A stretch of DNA of 64,000 nt from an uncultured Flavobacteriales bacterium (GCA_938085105.1 CALKGK010000047.1:36531-100530), one strand, 5' to 3'; shown: positions 38,332 to 46,386, numbered from the stretch's first letter. Notes: generated by a model not told the origin, from the letters alone. Numbers and translations are program-made.

Positions 38332-39021
38332 ATGAGTGAATCGAAAGAACTGATCGTTAAACTGATCAAAGAGCGCTCTTGTTTGAAGCAAGACGTATAT
38401 GAACAAGTACACGGTGCCTTCAATACCTTAAAAGAAGTACTGGCAGAGTGCATTGAAGAGATTCAAGATGAGTTTGCGAATACCGACTCCAGGGTTCAAT
38501 TCTACTATAAAGACAAAGGAGAGTTTGAGGCTGAAATTAAAATGGCTGGAGACGTGCTCATTTTTCACATGCACACCAACATTTTTCAGTTTGATCGTTC
38601 GCACAGCGTATGGAACAGCTCTTACCTCCGAGACAATGAGTTGAATGGTTACGTAGGAGTAATCAATATCTACAATTTCTTGGCGGATTCTTTTAAGTTT
38701 CAGCGCAAGCATGATTTGGGATACATGATTGCTAGAATATTCGTAAACCACGAAGGTCATTTCATGGTCCAAGGAAAACGCCAACTCGGATACTTGTATA
38801 ACGACTTCTTAAACTCGAAAATCACGCGAGATGAATTGAAGCGGATTGTAGAGAGCGCATTAATTTACACCTTAGGCTTTGATCTGTATACGCCGCCTTA
38901 TCAAAAAGTTCAGCAAGTAACCGTTGGTCAGATCGAAGCTTTGAGTATGAACTTGAACATTGTTACCGGTAAACGCCTAGGTTTCAAGTTCAGTTCAGAG
39001 GACGGTGAAGAAATTGTATAA
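38332..39021 (+). CDS. Conserved protein of unknown function downstream of proS
   Basis: 229 residues, no signal peptide or membrane segment, mixed alpha/beta, rich in aromatic residues (FQFDRSHSVWNSSYLRDN; VNIYNFLADSFKFQRKHDLGYMIAR as visible segments). The ATG immediately follows the proS stop with no gap, so expression is coupled. I do not recognise a characterised family; the sequence has the even conservation-like composition of a core Bacteroidota gene. Followed by the tRNA-Glu promoter. Confidence 0.85.
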   Translation: MSESKELIVKLIKERSCLKQDVYEQVHGAFNTLKEVLAECIEEIQDEFANTDSRVQFYYKDKGEFEAEIKMAGDVLIFHMHTNIFQFDRSHSVWNSSYLRDNELNGYVGVINIYNFLADSFKFQRKHDLGYMIARIFVNHEGHFMVQGKRQLGYLYNDFLNSKITRDELKRIVESALIYTLGFDLYTPPYQKVQQVTVGQIEALSMNLNIVTGKRLGFKFSSEDGEEIV

Positions 39022-39036
39022 TTTTCTCAAGTTTTT

Positions 39037-39067
39037 TTTGGAGAGAAAATCATCTTGTGTATATTTG
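39037..39067 (+). promoter_or_regulatory. Bacteroidota promoter for tRNA-Glu (TTTG-N19-TATATTTG)
   Basis: TTTG at 39037-39040 and TATATTTG at 39060-39067 with a 19-base spacer: the full consensus -33/-7 arrangement. The tRNA begins 18 bases after the -7 element. Confidence 0.8.
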
Positions 39068-39085
39068 CACTCCCAAAAGAACAAT

Positions 39086-39157
39086 GGCCCGTTCGTCTAG
39101 GGGTTAGGACGCCAGGTTTTCATCCTGGTAGCAGGGGTTCGAATCCCCTACGGGCTA
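39086..39157 (+). tRNA. tRNA-Glu (UUC anticodon)
   Basis: 72-base cloverleaf: acceptor GGCCCGT / ACGGGCT (with G1-U72), D arm with GGGGTTAGGAC, anticodon stem CCAGG / CCTGG around TTTTCAT (anticodon TTC), T arm CAGGGG TTCGAAT CCCCTA. CCA is not encoded. Confidence 0.96.
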
Positions 39158-39160
39158 CTA

Positions 39161-39190
39161 AAGCAGATCTCATTTGAGGTCTGCTTTTTT
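39161..39190 (+). terminator. Intrinsic terminator after tRNA-Glu
   Basis: 11-bp stem with one G-U pair (AAGCAGATCTC at 39161-39171 with GAGGTCTGCTT at 39176-39186), 4-base loop, T run. Confidence 0.92.
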
Positions 39191-39312
39191 GTTTGTCCAA
39201 CCCGTTCATTGGAATTGAAAATCAGCCTTCATGTGTGGGCATCAAAGCGTAAACGCAATTATTGCTCCACACAAGCTCCGAGATGCTAAAGGGCTAGGTA
39301 CTCAGTGTGAAT

Positions 39313-42072
39313 TTATTGACAAGCTACTCCCATCCACCTCAATACTTCTAGGAGATCGTCTACATCCACGATTCCGTTTCCGTTCAAATCACTCAAACAA
39401 TCAGGAGAGCATCCTTGGTCGCCAATGACGATCAACAGATCGCCAAAATTGATTAAGCCGTCCTCATTCAAATCAGCTGCATTGTCGTAATTCTCTATGT
39501 ATACTTCGGAAGTGGATGTGCAGAAGGGATTATTCATATGGACCAGAAAAACTTGTGAATCAAATTCATTGGGTAGGATTTGTAAGGGAGAATTTGATGT
39601 CCCAATGGTTGAACCATTTTGTGACCAAGAGTAGTCTTCTACAAAATTGAAATCGGGGTAAAAAAAGGAGAGATTCCCGTTACAAATGGATACGCTATTC
39701 TCAATCAGGGTCATCCAATCGCAGTCAAACAGACTGTTCGTGGTCGTATTGGTAATGATTGGAGGGTTGTTGTCGAAATAGATTTCTGCAAAATTCTCAA
39801 AAGGATCTCCCGCTTGCAGCTCTTCTCTTAAACGGATTCGAAAATAGACTTCACCTTGTGAACCTTCAAAGTCAGCGCTGGAATCTGGAAGGTAAATGTT
39901 GTTGAAGACGAATTCAATTTCGCCAGAAGGGTCGATCAAAGTATAGTAGTCATGTGAGCTAGATAGGGGGGTGAAAGACGAAAGATCAAAGTGCTCAAGG
40001 TTGATGTTGTCTTTGATTCTTACATTTTGCGCTGGAGCATTTCCGGTGTTTTGAAATCGAATGCGGTAAGTTAGATCTTCGGTGTCTTCATGAACGTAGT
40101 TTTCGTATTGATTGTGCGGGGTGATCAATGTTTTGTCATTAGGATCATATGCGCAGGTAACGAGTGAAGTTGATGTTACACTTTCTTCATAGATGATGTT
40201 TTCCAAATCGTCGGTCAAAAGAACATCTACCATAAATTCAAGTTCTTGTCCAATTAAGCTAACATCGGGGCCAGCAACTTGTAAGCGATAAAATCGCGCT
40301 TCTCCAACGGGGTGGTTATAGATGTTCCAAGTGGCCACATTGTTTGTGTTGTCCGACCAAGCTGAACCGTATGCACTTACGTCGAGTGATTCATCGTATG
40401 TTATGGATACCGTCCCTCTCAGAGGCTCGCTACCAATGTTCAGTAGCCAGAAACCGAGTGTCATTCCAGAGTTACAATTCAAATCAGTGTTATTTACTCC
40501 TATAAAATGACTGTAGTGGTCAAACACTTCAGGGCTAGGAAAAATACCTAGTGTTGCATTCGTGCAACTCGGAAAGGTTGCTGATGTGATGCTGTTCATC
40601 TGCCAATTGCCTTCGGGGTCCTCAAAGGAAATTTCGTAATTACCTTCAGGTACTTCAGGGAGTTGAATTATTCCAGATAGCGGAGGTACTACACTGTATA
40701 CCACTTCACCGTCAAGTTCGAAATTGACAATTCCAAAACCTCCAATTTCATCCTCATAACTTTGATAAGTTCCGTTGTAATTTTCATCCTGGTACAGGAA
40801 AAGTTCAAGTGTAGAGGGATAAGTGCAAGTGCCGTCATCACATTGCGCCGAAGAACTATAGTTGCATGCTTCAGGGTCTGTACATCCTAGGTCTGGACAA
40901 ACAGTGAAGAGTGGGCTGGGTGAATAGGCGCATGAGTTTGTGTTCGAACATCCACAAACGCTGTATCCTTCTGTGCTCAATAATGCTGCAACCTGCACAT
41001 TGGTTGTTGGAATGAGTAAGGTCTTAAAGTAATAATCCGTATTGGGAAGAATAGCTTCAAAGTCTTGTACAGTAAAACACACCTGGTTGAAGTCTGCCGA
41101 ACAGCCAATATAAACAAGATCTTCACAAGCGTCTTCTGTGTTTTTCCGATATGCCTCAATAGCTAAACGTCCGCCAAATCCAGTACCGAAGGTAGGAGTG
41201 TGAGCATCCATCATTTCTAGACCAAAAGATACTGCTGTGGCATCATTGGAATTGATGGTGAACCAACGAGGTGTGCGGTATACCTGCGAGCTGGAGTTGC
41301 ATTCATTCTCTACCGCTAGCATCGGGCCGCAGATGTTTTCCTCAAGGTGATATACTCCGCTGTTCAGCTCAATTGCTGAGGTGCATTCTGTATAAGAGGT
41401 CGAGATATCTTCTGTTAGATCGAAGTTGTAAATTCTATTATTGCATGCTTGAAATTCTGCTGTAGCATCAAAAGAGGCATCATCTAAAGCAGACAAAACA
41501 AATCGCTCACCACCGTCTTCAAGTAATAAAAATGTTTCCGAATTGTATGAATGTGCATTGTCCCACCACCAAATACCGTGGTTGGCATAATTGGGAATAA
41601 AGACCGATGCCACACTGCCAGAACACAGATCAGAATCAAGTAAATAGGGGTAGTCTCCTTCAATGCTAGGGGTATATTGGTCTTGGTTTACTTCATTGCC
41701 GTCGGTGTCTGTTATTGATAACTCCACTGTTAGCCAGCCATTGTGAGATGGATCAAATGGCATGAATGAGAAAAGAACTTGATTCATCAACTCAAAAGTG
41801 CTCGATGCTTCAAAATCGATCACGAATGAACAGTCATAAAAATCATCATCACATTGCGAAATTGCATCATAGGAAACCGAAAGATGGTAGGTTTCTGCGT
41901 TCGGACATGTTCCAGATATGGAAATGGAAAGTTCATGACTTGATGCACAAATGATCGATGGACCATCGATGTATAAAGAGCATTGGGCACTGATGCTTTT
42001 CGTTGTTGAGAAACTGAGGAGAAGAATAATTGCTAAGTTGAGGCAGAAGAATTTTGGATGGTGAAGTAGCAT
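39313..42072 (-). CDS. Large secreted protein with DUF11/DUF7619-like module and dockerin-like C-terminus
   Basis: 919 residues. Signal peptide about 1-30 (ending ISAQC). The N-terminal half is Cys-rich, beta-type. Then a CTDPEACNYSS...CDDGTCTYP motif typical of Bacteroidota secreted proteins, an SdrD-B-like segment, and a conserved extracellular repeat (AYDPNDKTLITPHNQ ... FRNTGNAPA-like, here FQNTGNAPAQNVRIKD; ENFAEIYFDNNPPIITN). It ends with two EF-hand-like loops, DLNEDGLINFGDLL and DLNGNGIVDVDDLL, 24 residues apart, and a final Cys. I see no standard T9SS sorting domain after them. Role unknown; surface or extracellular. Confidence 0.85.
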   Translation of the reverse strand: MLLHHPKFFCLNLAIILLLSFSTTKSISAQCSLYIDGPSIICASSHELSISISGTCPNAETYHLSVSYDAISQCDDDFYDCSFVIDFEASSTFELMNQVLFSFMPFDPSHNGWLTVELSITDTDGNEVNQDQYTPSIEGDYPYLLDSDLCSGSVASVFIPNYANHGIWWWDNAHSYNSETFLLLEDGGERFVLSALDDASFDATAEFQACNNRIYNFDLTEDISTSYTECTSAIELNSGVYHLEENICGPMLAVENECNSSSQVYRTPRWFTINSNDATAVSFGLEMMDAHTPTFGTGFGGRLAIEAYRKNTEDACEDLVYIGCSADFNQVCFTVQDFEAILPNTDYYFKTLLIPTTNVQVAALLSTEGYSVCGCSNTNSCAYSPSPLFTVCPDLGCTDPEACNYSSSAQCDDGTCTYPSTLELFLYQDENYNGTYQSYEDEIGGFGIVNFELDGEVVYSVVPPLSGIIQLPEVPEGNYEISFEDPEGNWQMNSITSATFPSCTNATLGIFPSPEVFDHYSHFIGVNNTDLNCNSGMTLGFWLLNIGSEPLRGTVSITYDESLDVSAYGSAWSDNTNNVATWNIYNHPVGEARFYRLQVAGPDVSLIGQELEFMVDVLLTDDLENIIYEESVTSTSLVTCAYDPNDKTLITPHNQYENYVHEDTEDLTYRIRFQNTGNAPAQNVRIKDNINLEHFDLSSFTPLSSSHDYYTLIDPSGEIEFVFNNIYLPDSSADFEGSQGEVYFRIRLREELQAGDPFENFAEIYFDNNPPIITNTTTNSLFDCDWMTLIENSVSICNGNLSFFYPDFNFVEDYSWSQNGSTIGTSNSPLQILPNEFDSQVFLVHMNNPFCTSTSEVYIENYDNAADLNEDGLINFGDLLIVIGDQGCSPDCLSDLNGNGIVDVDDLLEVLRWMGVACQ

Positions 42073-42250
42073 ATCTTCGAATTAGTTTGCAATAATATTA
42101 AGCAAAAAATCAAGATAAGGTTAATGTATGTTTTGTAACCCTTTGGTTTGCTTGTTTTTGGGTTTGTTGATCGAAACTTATTTTGCCGAGAGCAAGACGA
42201 AGTTACTTAAGAAGTATCACGAGAGTGAGCTTGGTTTCCTTTTGCTTGGT

Positions 42251-42280
42251 AAAAAAAAAAGAGCGCAATTATTGCGCTCT
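42251..42280 (-). terminator. Intrinsic terminator after HTH regulator
   Basis: On the minus strand GAGCGCAAT/ATTGCGCTC stem (42261-42279) followed by a run of about 10 T. Confidence 0.9.
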
Positions 42281-42326
42281 CCTTCAATGTTCATTGGGAT
42301 AGATCTTCTCTCCCTAATCGATACCT

Positions 42327-42617
42327 TTAGGCTTTTTTCTTCCGACGCTGCGGAACGTACGCGCTAGGTTGCTCCAAAAATTGTCGTGGTTTTGATAAAG
42401 TAGGTAGGAATTCGCTCAAATTAGAATCCAAGGCCGAGGAAATCTTCAGCAATGTCAATACTTGAGGGTTAGACTTTCCATTCTCAATAACACTTAAGTT
42501 AGGTACTTCCATGTTCACTCGATAGGCTAAATCGGCTTGTGATAAGCCTAAAGCTTTGCGACGTTGTACTATTGCTTTTCCAACGTAATTAATGTATTCC
42601 TGATCGTTCATAGACAT
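42327..42617 (-). CDS. XRE-family helix-turn-helix regulator
   Basis: Small DNA-binding protein, 96 residues from the ATG at 42617 (a second ATG is at 42611; the frame is open to 42632). The Cro/C1-type HTH lies at about residues 13-65: AIVQRRKALGLSQADLAYRV with the recognition region VPNLSVIENGKSNPQVLTLLKIS. The C-terminus is basic (PQRRKKKA). It is alone, with its own terminator, and faces a 1.3-kb gene-free stretch that begins with several dyads (42688-42713, 42732-42744, 42811-42825), which could be its operators (inference). Confidence 0.88.
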   Translation of the reverse strand: MSMNDQEYINYVGKAIVQRRKALGLSQADLAYRVNMEVPNLSVIENGKSNPQVLTLLKISSALDSNLSEFLPTLSKPRQFLEQPSAYVPQRRKKKA

Positions 42618-42854
42618 GCGGCAAATAACCAAATGTGGTTCTTTAATTTATTAGCGAAATACATAAAAACAGAGTGTTTTGTGCAAATCGTCGATTGATA
42701 TTTCTATCGACGACACCAATTCACACCTCTTATTTCGACGAAATATGTGATATATTCGATGAACCTCGGATTTAAGAGGTTTAAGCTTTTTTATAGTTCT
42801 CTGCGATGTTTGTGCACATTGCACATGACAAATATGGTGCAGCAAATTCAACTC

Positions 42855-43092
42855 TGATATAGGGGATTCGCTGAATATAATTAGTGGATACAGTTAGGGG
42901 AAGGCATTGCCTAAAGGAGTTTGGCTCTTGCCTATATGGCACGATTGTGAGTTGCTTTGGAGATTTTAATGACGATTCAGCAATTAATTCGGGCGACCTG
43001 CTTATGTTTCTAGGAGTTTTCGGGATAAGCTGTGAGTAGACCGTTTTAGCAATAAGATATCAAAAAGGGAAAGCGTGGGCTTTCCCTTTTGA
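42855..43092 (+). ncRNA. Candidate structured RNA ending in orphan terminator-like hairpin
   Basis: Nested pairings are visible: TGATAT (42855-42860) with ATATCA (43057-43062), GCTGAA (42870-42875) with TTTAGC (43045-43050), an internal GCTTAT/ATAAGC hairpin (43000-43005, 43025-43030), and a perfect 12-bp stem AAAAGGGAAAGC/GCTTTCCCTTTT (43063-43090). No coding frame precedes the hairpin. The T tail is short on + (4 T) and 5 T on minus, so the strand is uncertain. No exact promoter match upstream. It does not show the hallmarks of tmRNA, RNase P RNA or SRP RNA. Confidence 0.3.
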
Positions 43093-43592
43093 ATGCTCAC
43101 TCTTTTGGAAGCGTGTAGGAAATAGTCCTGTACAACAATGGGAGAATTGACTCAGGCAAAGAGGTGTTTTAAAGATGATTTATGACTAAAAAACGACAGT
43201 TAATTACCGTTTATCGAAAAAACCAAACAAGTCCGAATCGCTAGGCGTAAATATTATCAAACACTCGCAATTCTCATCCATGTGTGATTTTGGTGAATTG
43301 TTGTCATGGATACTGAACCTTGTGATGGAGGTGAAGATGAGCGAGTGAAAACAGCATTTGGTGGAGCGGGGGTGAGCCGCTCCAGCCAAGAGCTTTACAA
43401 GAAGAAAATAACCTGTCAACCTGTAGTGTCTAAACTCATGCGGAGAGACAAATACATGTCTCTCCCGCTTGAAAACCAAGAAAAAGACAGCAGTTTAAAA
43501 TGTTGAATTACCAAAAAAATAAAGAAAGCAACCGTTTGTCGATTATTGACGTTGGTCCATCGAAATTTCAAAAAAGAAAAGGGGCTTCCTCT

Positions 43593-43600
43593 TATCTTTG
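43593..43600 (+). promoter_or_regulatory. -7 element with no downstream gene (TATCTTTG)
   Basis: Exact TAnnTTTG, identical to the carA element. It points into a 150-base segment that ends in a terminator and contains no reading frame longer than a few codons. Confidence 0.5.
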
Positions 43601-43606
43601 ACTCGT

Positions 43607-43756
43607 TAGTATGACAGACAGGTAGCAAACAAATTGTCAGACACGACACATCGGCCTCATAGCCGAAAGCAAAATAATGATTAGAGTATATGGTTAAAGC
43701 TCTAGTTTGGTTAAATCAAGTCATGAAAAACACCCTAACGAGGGTGTTTTTTATTT
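43607..43756 (+). ncRNA. Candidate small RNA (about 150 nt)
   Basis: Bounded by the -7 element at 43593-43600 and an intrinsic terminator at 43727-43755. Internal hairpins: TGACA/TGTCA (about 43622-43650) and TCGGC/GCCGA (about 43663-43679). No protein gene fits between them. It could alternatively be a long leader of the SiaB-like gene at 43965, with the terminator acting as an attenuator; the intervening ~200 bases argue mildly against this. Confidence 0.4.
43727..43756 (+). terminator. Orphan intrinsic terminator
   Basis: Perfect 10-bp stem AAAACACCCT/AGGGTGTTTT (43727-43736, 43741-43750) with AACG loop, followed by TTATTT. No coding gene on + precedes it for more than 4 kb. Confidence 0.85.
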
Positions 43757-43964
43757 AGCGTAAAATTTTGCTTCATTCTCCAGATAATCCTTTCAAAGTC
43801 CCTGAGAGCGAAACCAAAAGAACATCTTTGCGTATACAGAAAACACCCACAGCAGAATGTGGGATCAAATTGCCCGCTTTGAACGAAGAAGACTTAAAAA
43901 GTTTCCCAGCACACAAAATGAGCAACTTTGAAAAGTTTTATTTTTCTAACTAAATGATCTTTCA

Positions 43965-45068
43965 ATGGAGTTGACCCCTGCTTCTGCTTTTCGTGTGTAT
44001 CTTGAGGTAAAGGACGTGCAATTGTCTTTTTCTTACAGAGGGCCTTTTCACGACGGTCTTACCGATCGTATCGTGGATATCAGTGAGAACACCATCGCAG
44101 ATCATATGGGCCAACGAAAGATGAACAGAAAGGTGTCTTTCCTTTTGGTGGAGTGCTTTCAAAACATCATCAAGCACGGTGAGCAAATCCAACGCGAGCC
44201 AAAGGACGAACTGCTGGACGACGGAATGTTCACGTTCCGAAGTGAAGGAGATAGCTACTTCATCAACTCCATCAATGTTGTTCGAAAAGACCAAATTGAT
44301 GATCTTAAGGCTACGGTTGATCTCATCAACTCGAAAACCAAAGCAGAGCTCAAAGAAATGTACCGCGCCCAATTGGTAAGCAATGAACTCAGCGAAAAAG
44401 GTGGGGCTGGCCTTGGATTAATCGAGATTGCAAGGAAATCTGGAAATCGACTTGAAGTGGAGTTTGAAGCACTCGAAGGTGATTATGCCCTCTTTCATCA
44501 GCAAGTATTCTTTTCTTCCGTAGAAGGAAAAACAGGCGAAAACCAAATCCCTAGAACAAAAGCACTTTATCGTCAGCTCGAAGAATCAGACCTGATGATG
44601 ACTTATAAAGGAGATTTTTCACAAAAGAGCATTCTTCCTCTACTGAATATTGTTGAAAGCAATATTGGGCAGAGCAAGCATGAAGCTTATCTGGCTAAAA
44701 AAGTGGGGCATGTGTTGATTGAGATGCTTCAAAACATTTCAAAACACGCTAAGTGTACGAATGGTGCAAAAGATGGCATTTTTACCATTGGGCGTTATAA
44801 AGATCGTTTCTTCGTACAAACGGGAAATCGAGTAGAGGAAAAGGATGCTGCTAATTTGGAGAGTAAACTTCATGAATTACAGAAGATGAAGTACGAGGAA
44901 CTCGCTATCTTGCACCGAGAAAAAATAAAAGAAAGTATTTACTTAGAAGATAAAACAAAGACCGGACTGGGTTTAATCCAAATTGCGAAAGCAAGCACGG
45001 AGGCTCCCCGTTTTCAAATCGCTCCATTTGATGGAGATATGTTTTATACTTTAAGCGTTGTTGTATAA
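43965..45068 (+). CDS. SiaB-family protein kinase with two tandem kinase domains
   Basis: 367 residues. The sequence is a duplication: domain 1 (about 1-185) and domain 2 (about 200-367) each carry a GHKL-like N-box (LVECFQNIIKHG with Glu63 and Asn67; LIEMLQNISKHA with Glu253 and Asn257) and a G-box (GAGLGLIEIARKSG near 148-160; KTGLGLIQIAKAS near 332-344). In the Pseudomonas Sia pathway SiaB phosphorylates SiaC, opposed by the SiaA phosphatase. The next gene, 9 bases on, encodes a SiaC homologue, which supports the call. A near-consensus -7 element (TATTTTTC, 43939-43946) lies upstream. Confidence 0.88.
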   Translation: MELTPASAFRVYLEVKDVQLSFSYRGPFHDGLTDRIVDISENTIADHMGQRKMNRKVSFLLVECFQNIIKHGEQIQREPKDELLDDGMFTFRSEGDSYFINSINVVRKDQIDDLKATVDLINSKTKAELKEMYRAQLVSNELSEKGGAGLGLIEIARKSGNRLEVEFEALEGDYALFHQQVFFSSVEGKTGENQIPRTKALYRQLEESDLMMTYKGDFSQKSILPLLNIVESNIGQSKHEAYLAKKVGHVLIEMLQNISKHAKCTNGAKDGIFTIGRYKDRFFVQTGNRVEEKDAANLESKLHELQKMKYEELAILHREKIKESIYLEDKTKTGLGLIQIAKASTEAPRFQIAPFDGDMFYTLSVVV

Positions 45069-45077
45069 ACCACCCTA

Positions 45078-45458
45078 ATGCAATCACTCGAAATAAAAGC
45101 AAGTACGGAAACCCCCGAGGTAAAGTTCAATAAGGACACGGGAGTGCTGCACATTTCAGGAAGGTCACTTCCCGAAGATGCCTTCTCGTTTTATCAGCCC
45201 ATCATTGATTGGGTGGTGGCTTTTCTCAAAATCAACCCACTTCAAAAAGTGGAGTTGAACTTTGATTTGGATTATTTCAACTCATCGTCAGGAAGGTATC
45301 TGCTTGAACTCCTTTCTATTTTCGAGAGCAAATCAAAGCCAGGTATGGCCCAGATCAAATGGTATGCAGAAGAAGACGATGAACTCATGGTGGAGAAAGG
45401 AAACGAGCTGAAAAGCTTAATCAAGTTGCCTTTCGAAGTGATTACCACTGAAGGCTGA
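45078..45458 (+). CDS. SiaC-like regulatory phosphoprotein (DUF1987)
   Basis: 126 residues, DUF1987 fold: N-terminal ASTETPEVKFNKDTGVLHISGRS, central strand LNFDLDYFNSSSGRYLLELL. In SiaC the residue phosphorylated by SiaB is a Thr in the equivalent of F-N-x-S-S; here that position is Ser69 (FNSSSG), so phosphorylation would be on serine. In the Pseudomonas pathway unphosphorylated SiaC activates a diguanylate cyclase; no such enzyme is encoded in this window. It lies 9 bases after the tandem SiaB gene, clearly one operon. Confidence 0.88.
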   Translation: MQSLEIKASTETPEVKFNKDTGVLHISGRSLPEDAFSFYQPIIDWVVAFLKINPLQKVELNFDLDYFNSSSGRYLLELLSIFESKSKPGMAQIKWYAEEDDELMVEKGNELKSLIKLPFEVITTEG

Positions 45459-45538
45459 ATCATTCAACTACTGGAGAGTCGCTACCCACAAAAAGAAGGG
45501 GGCTTAAAAAAGGAATTTGAAGCACAATCCCCGATGCT

Positions 45539-46309
45539 TTAAGCCAAACCTCCATTCACACCAATCCCAAACAGAGCGAAATCATATTTAATCGGGTCAA
45601 TAGGGTCAAAATCCCGCAATCGCTCACTGATTTCAATCACCGCTTTCCAGTCGTTTTGCTTTCTTTGAAGTAAACCCAATTCCCTCGATATGTTGCCCGT
45701 GTGAACGTCCAAAGGCAGGAGTAGCTTAGAAGGACTGAGTTGGTCCCAAAGCCCAAAGTCAACACCCCGCTTGTCCTTTCTTACCATCCACCGTAAAAAC
45801 ATATTCAATCGTTTGGCAGAAGACCCTTTCTCCGGGTTTGCAATGTGTTTCTGTGTGCGCTGTTCATGGGGGAGTTGGAAAAAGGTGTCTCGCAAAGAGT
45901 TCAAACCACTTTTGTAATTCCGCTCGCCCTTTTTGCTGGCTTCAAGGAAGAGATGCTCCAATCCGCCCGATTGATAAATCGCCCTCAATGCACGCACAAA
46001 ATGTTTGGCGTCTTCAGCATTGAAGGTGCGGTGAACAAAGCCGTCGAGGTTCTTCAAGTCCTTCTCGCTAGCATTCATTATGAAGTCGTGGGGAGTTCCT
46101 TCCATACGTTCCATGAGCGACCTTGCATTCTTGATAATGCTCGGTCTTTGACCCCAAGCAATGATGGCCGAAAAGAAAGCTGAGATCTCAATGTCTTCCC
46201 GCTTAGAAAAACTGTGAGGGATCAAAATGGGGTCCAATTCGATGAAGTCCATCGCGTTGTATTTGCTGGCTTGTTCATCCAAGAACTCCTTCATCTCGTG
46301 GTCTTTCAT
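45539..46309 (-). CDS. TIGR02757 (DUF2400) family protein
   Basis: 256 residues from the ATG at 46309 (MKDHEMKEFLDEQ); the frame is open to 46357 but the upstream part is not conserved-looking. Family features: DPILIPHSFSKREDIEISAFFSAIIAWGQR and the C-terminal LDVHTGNISRELGLL and DPIDPIKYDFALFGIGVNG blocks. The ending resembles HhH-GPD DNA glycosylase C-termini, but no function has been shown as far as I know. Divergent from the BatA-like gene. Confidence 0.9.
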   Translation of the reverse strand: MKDHEMKEFLDEQASKYNAMDFIELDPILIPHSFSKREDIEISAFFSAIIAWGQRPSIIKNARSLMERMEGTPHDFIMNASEKDLKNLDGFVHRTFNAEDAKHFVRALRAIYQSGGLEHLFLEASKKGERNYKSGLNSLRDTFFQLPHEQRTQKHIANPEKGSSAKRLNMFLRWMVRKDKRGVDFGLWDQLSPSKLLLPLDVHTGNISRELGLLQRKQNDWKAVIEISERLRDFDPIDPIKYDFALFGIGVNGGLA

Positions 46310-46373
46310 TTTGCTATTGTTTTTTACTCGTGACTTGAATGAAAAAAAAGGGCTCAAGTCGCTAAATTTCCGC

Positions 46374-46381
46374 TAAATTTG
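46374..46381 (+). promoter_or_regulatory. -7 element directly before the BatA-like gene (TAAATTTG)
   Basis: Exact TAnnTTTG with only 5 bases to the ATG at 46387, so a leaderless transcript is expected. A second partial copy (TAAATTTC) is 11 bases upstream at 46363-46370. Confidence 0.65.
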
Positions 46382-46386
46382 CTTCA

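Larger units (their letters stand above)
42633..43964. other. 1.3-kb stretch without a convincing protein gene; rich in dyads and hairpins
   Basis: Contents seen: dyad TCGTCGAT-N10-ATCGACGA (42688-42713), palindrome ATTTCGACGAAAT (42732-42744), dyad TGTGCA-CAT-TGCACA (42811-42825), a nested-stem region ending in a 12-bp hairpin (42855-43090), a 7-bp GC-rich hairpin GGAGCGG/CCGCTCC (43363-43383), an 11-bp hairpin GCGGAGAGACA/TGTCTCTCCCGC (43440-43468), an exact -7 element (43593-43600) and a terminator (43727-43755). Short open frames here (61-91 codons) lack recognisable starts or protein-like features. Confidence 0.6.

Noticed and set aside
42128..42367. 79-codon + frame upstream of the HTH gene
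   Set aside because: Runs antisense through the HTH terminator poly-A tract and into the HTH gene; no protein-like features.
43204..43649. Overlapping 66-91-codon open frames on both strands
   Set aside because: Mutually overlapping, unusual composition, no domain, weak starts; they coincide with hairpin-rich DNA.
42855..43756. tmRNA, RNase P RNA, SRP RNA or 6S RNA in the gene-free region
   Set aside because: No tRNA-like ends or tag frame, no RNase P core sequences, no SRP tip. A 6S-like shape cannot be excluded but nothing specific supports it.
43768..43953. 61-codon open frame on + before the SiaB-like gene
   Set aside because: Only a TTG start right after a terminator, no homology recognised; it could be chance. 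Kept as part of the gene-free stretch.
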